Shown here in pieces: positions 63,669-64,000 of a stretch of DNA of 64,000 nt. The DNA comes from Rhodococcus marinonascens NBRC 14363 (lineage in GTDB: Bacteria; Actinomycetota; Actinomycetes; Mycobacteriales; Mycobacteriaceae), in assembly GCF_001894885.1 (NCBI RefSeq), contig NZ_BCXB01000012.1, positions 1 to 64,000 of the forward strand, read 5' to 3'. The position numbers were made by a program, and so were the translations under genes. Each line of letters opens with the position of its first letter. Position 1 is the stretch's first letter. The notes below the pieces were generated by a model. It saw only the letters and a program-made list of their open reading frames with translations, did no database searches and had not been told where the DNA came from.

Positions 63669-64000
63669 ATGAGTGACACCATCGATCCACGACTGGACGA
63701 GAAGAAGTCCGATCACGGCTTCTTCGGCCAACCCGTCGCTCTCTCGAACCTGTTCGGCGTCGAGATGTGGGAACGATTCTCCTTCTACGGGATGCAGGGC
63801 ATCCTGATCTACTACCTCTACTACTCGGTATCCGACGGCGGACTGGGGATCTCCCAGGCCTCGGCTACCAGCATCGTCGGCGCCTACGGCGGCACGGTGT
63901 ATCTCTCGACCATCCTCGGCGCTTGGATAGCCGACCGCCTCCTCGGCTCGGAACGCACACTGTTCTACAGCGCTTTGCTGATCATGCTCGGCCACATCGC
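63669..64000 (+). CDS. POT-family peptide:H+ symporter, partial
   Basis: The first 110 residues of a proton-dependent oligopeptide transporter, cut by the window edge. The POT TM1 block SNLFGVEMWERFSFYGMQGIL, with its Glu-x-x-Glu-Arg-like EMWERF motif, and the TM2-TM3 region GAYGGTVYLSTILGAWIADR are typical. ATG 63669. Confidence 0.85.
   Translation, partial: MSDTIDPRLDEKKSDHGFFGQPVALSNLFGVEMWERFSFYGMQGILIYYLYYSVSDGGLGISQASATSIVGAYGGTVYLSTILGAWIADRLLGSERTLFYSALLIMLGHI

Overview
The window is high-GC actinobacterial DNA, most likely from Rhodococcus (inference). It carries the gene set of a mycolic-acid-containing cell wall: an MmpL3-type lipid exporter, the arabinosyltransferase AftD, and FadE5, FadA2, FabG4 and HtdX homologues. 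From about 16.9 kb (fadE5) to 58.8 kb (mmpL3) the gene order matches, in inverted orientation, what I remember of Mycobacterium tuberculosis Rv0206c-Rv0244c: fadE5, fadA2, fabG4, htdX, tetR, lpqI, DUF2613, aftD, acyltransferase, DUF3068 protein, GT-C-like membrane protein, GT4 glycosyltransferase, methyltransferase, aldehyde dehydrogenase, pckG, a paired GTPase locus, trmB, a NYN-like protein and mmpL3. Rv numbers are from memory, not from a search. Genes with no counterpart in that remembered order are VanW, the universal stress protein, isochorismate synthase, a flippase, and the phosphotransferase/DUF pair.

The left 16 kb is accessory. At 0-1.65 kb lies gene wreckage: a diiron-oxygenase fragment, a beta-propeller relic, a hairpin whose loop is ten CTGT units, and a 120-bp module present twice, each copy with a GTGCA/TGCAC palindrome. 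The second copy lies just upstream of a less GC-rich three-gene cassette (1.69-5.57 kb): an MHS-family transporter, a guanidino-group hydrolase or amidinotransferase, and an FGGY sugar kinase. This looks like an acquired catabolic unit of unknown substrate. Next come a fusion of an IS3 OrfA-like helix-turn-helix to an ArfB ribosome-rescue domain, a tandem pair of secreted Gly/Pro-rich proteins with duplicated promoters, a membrane-anchored HNH/Excalibur nuclease, an alpha-hydroxy-acid oxidase, a gene broken by two in-frame stops, an alpha/beta hydrolase, a phosphodiesterase, FabH, and a secreted DUF4185 protein.

From 16 to 25.7 kb is a lipid-metabolism block. A TetR gene at its end and the palindrome TTACY-N4-RGTAA in front of fadE5, between fadA2 and fabG4, and in front of tetR suggest one regulon. 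From 25.7 to 41 kb are envelope genes: NagZ/LpqI, AftD, O-acyltransferase, DUF3068, flippase, glycosyltransferases and a methyltransferase. A ROK kinase broken by two frameshifts follows. A three-gene operon (phosphotransferase, DUF7064/7065-like protein, aldehyde dehydrogenase) sits behind a sequence matching the KstR sterol-repressor consensus. After a small accessory stretch (45.8-47.4 kb) come pckG, small proteins, the GTPase pair, trmB, the NYN-like gene and mmpL3, then a DUF1707 protein, a class III adenylate cyclase, a UPF0104-type membrane protein, YceI, DUF3054 and the start of a POT peptide transporter cut by the window edge.

No rRNA, tRNA, CRISPR array or intact insertion sequence was seen. 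Functions are assigned from motif and family recognition by eye; no searches were run.
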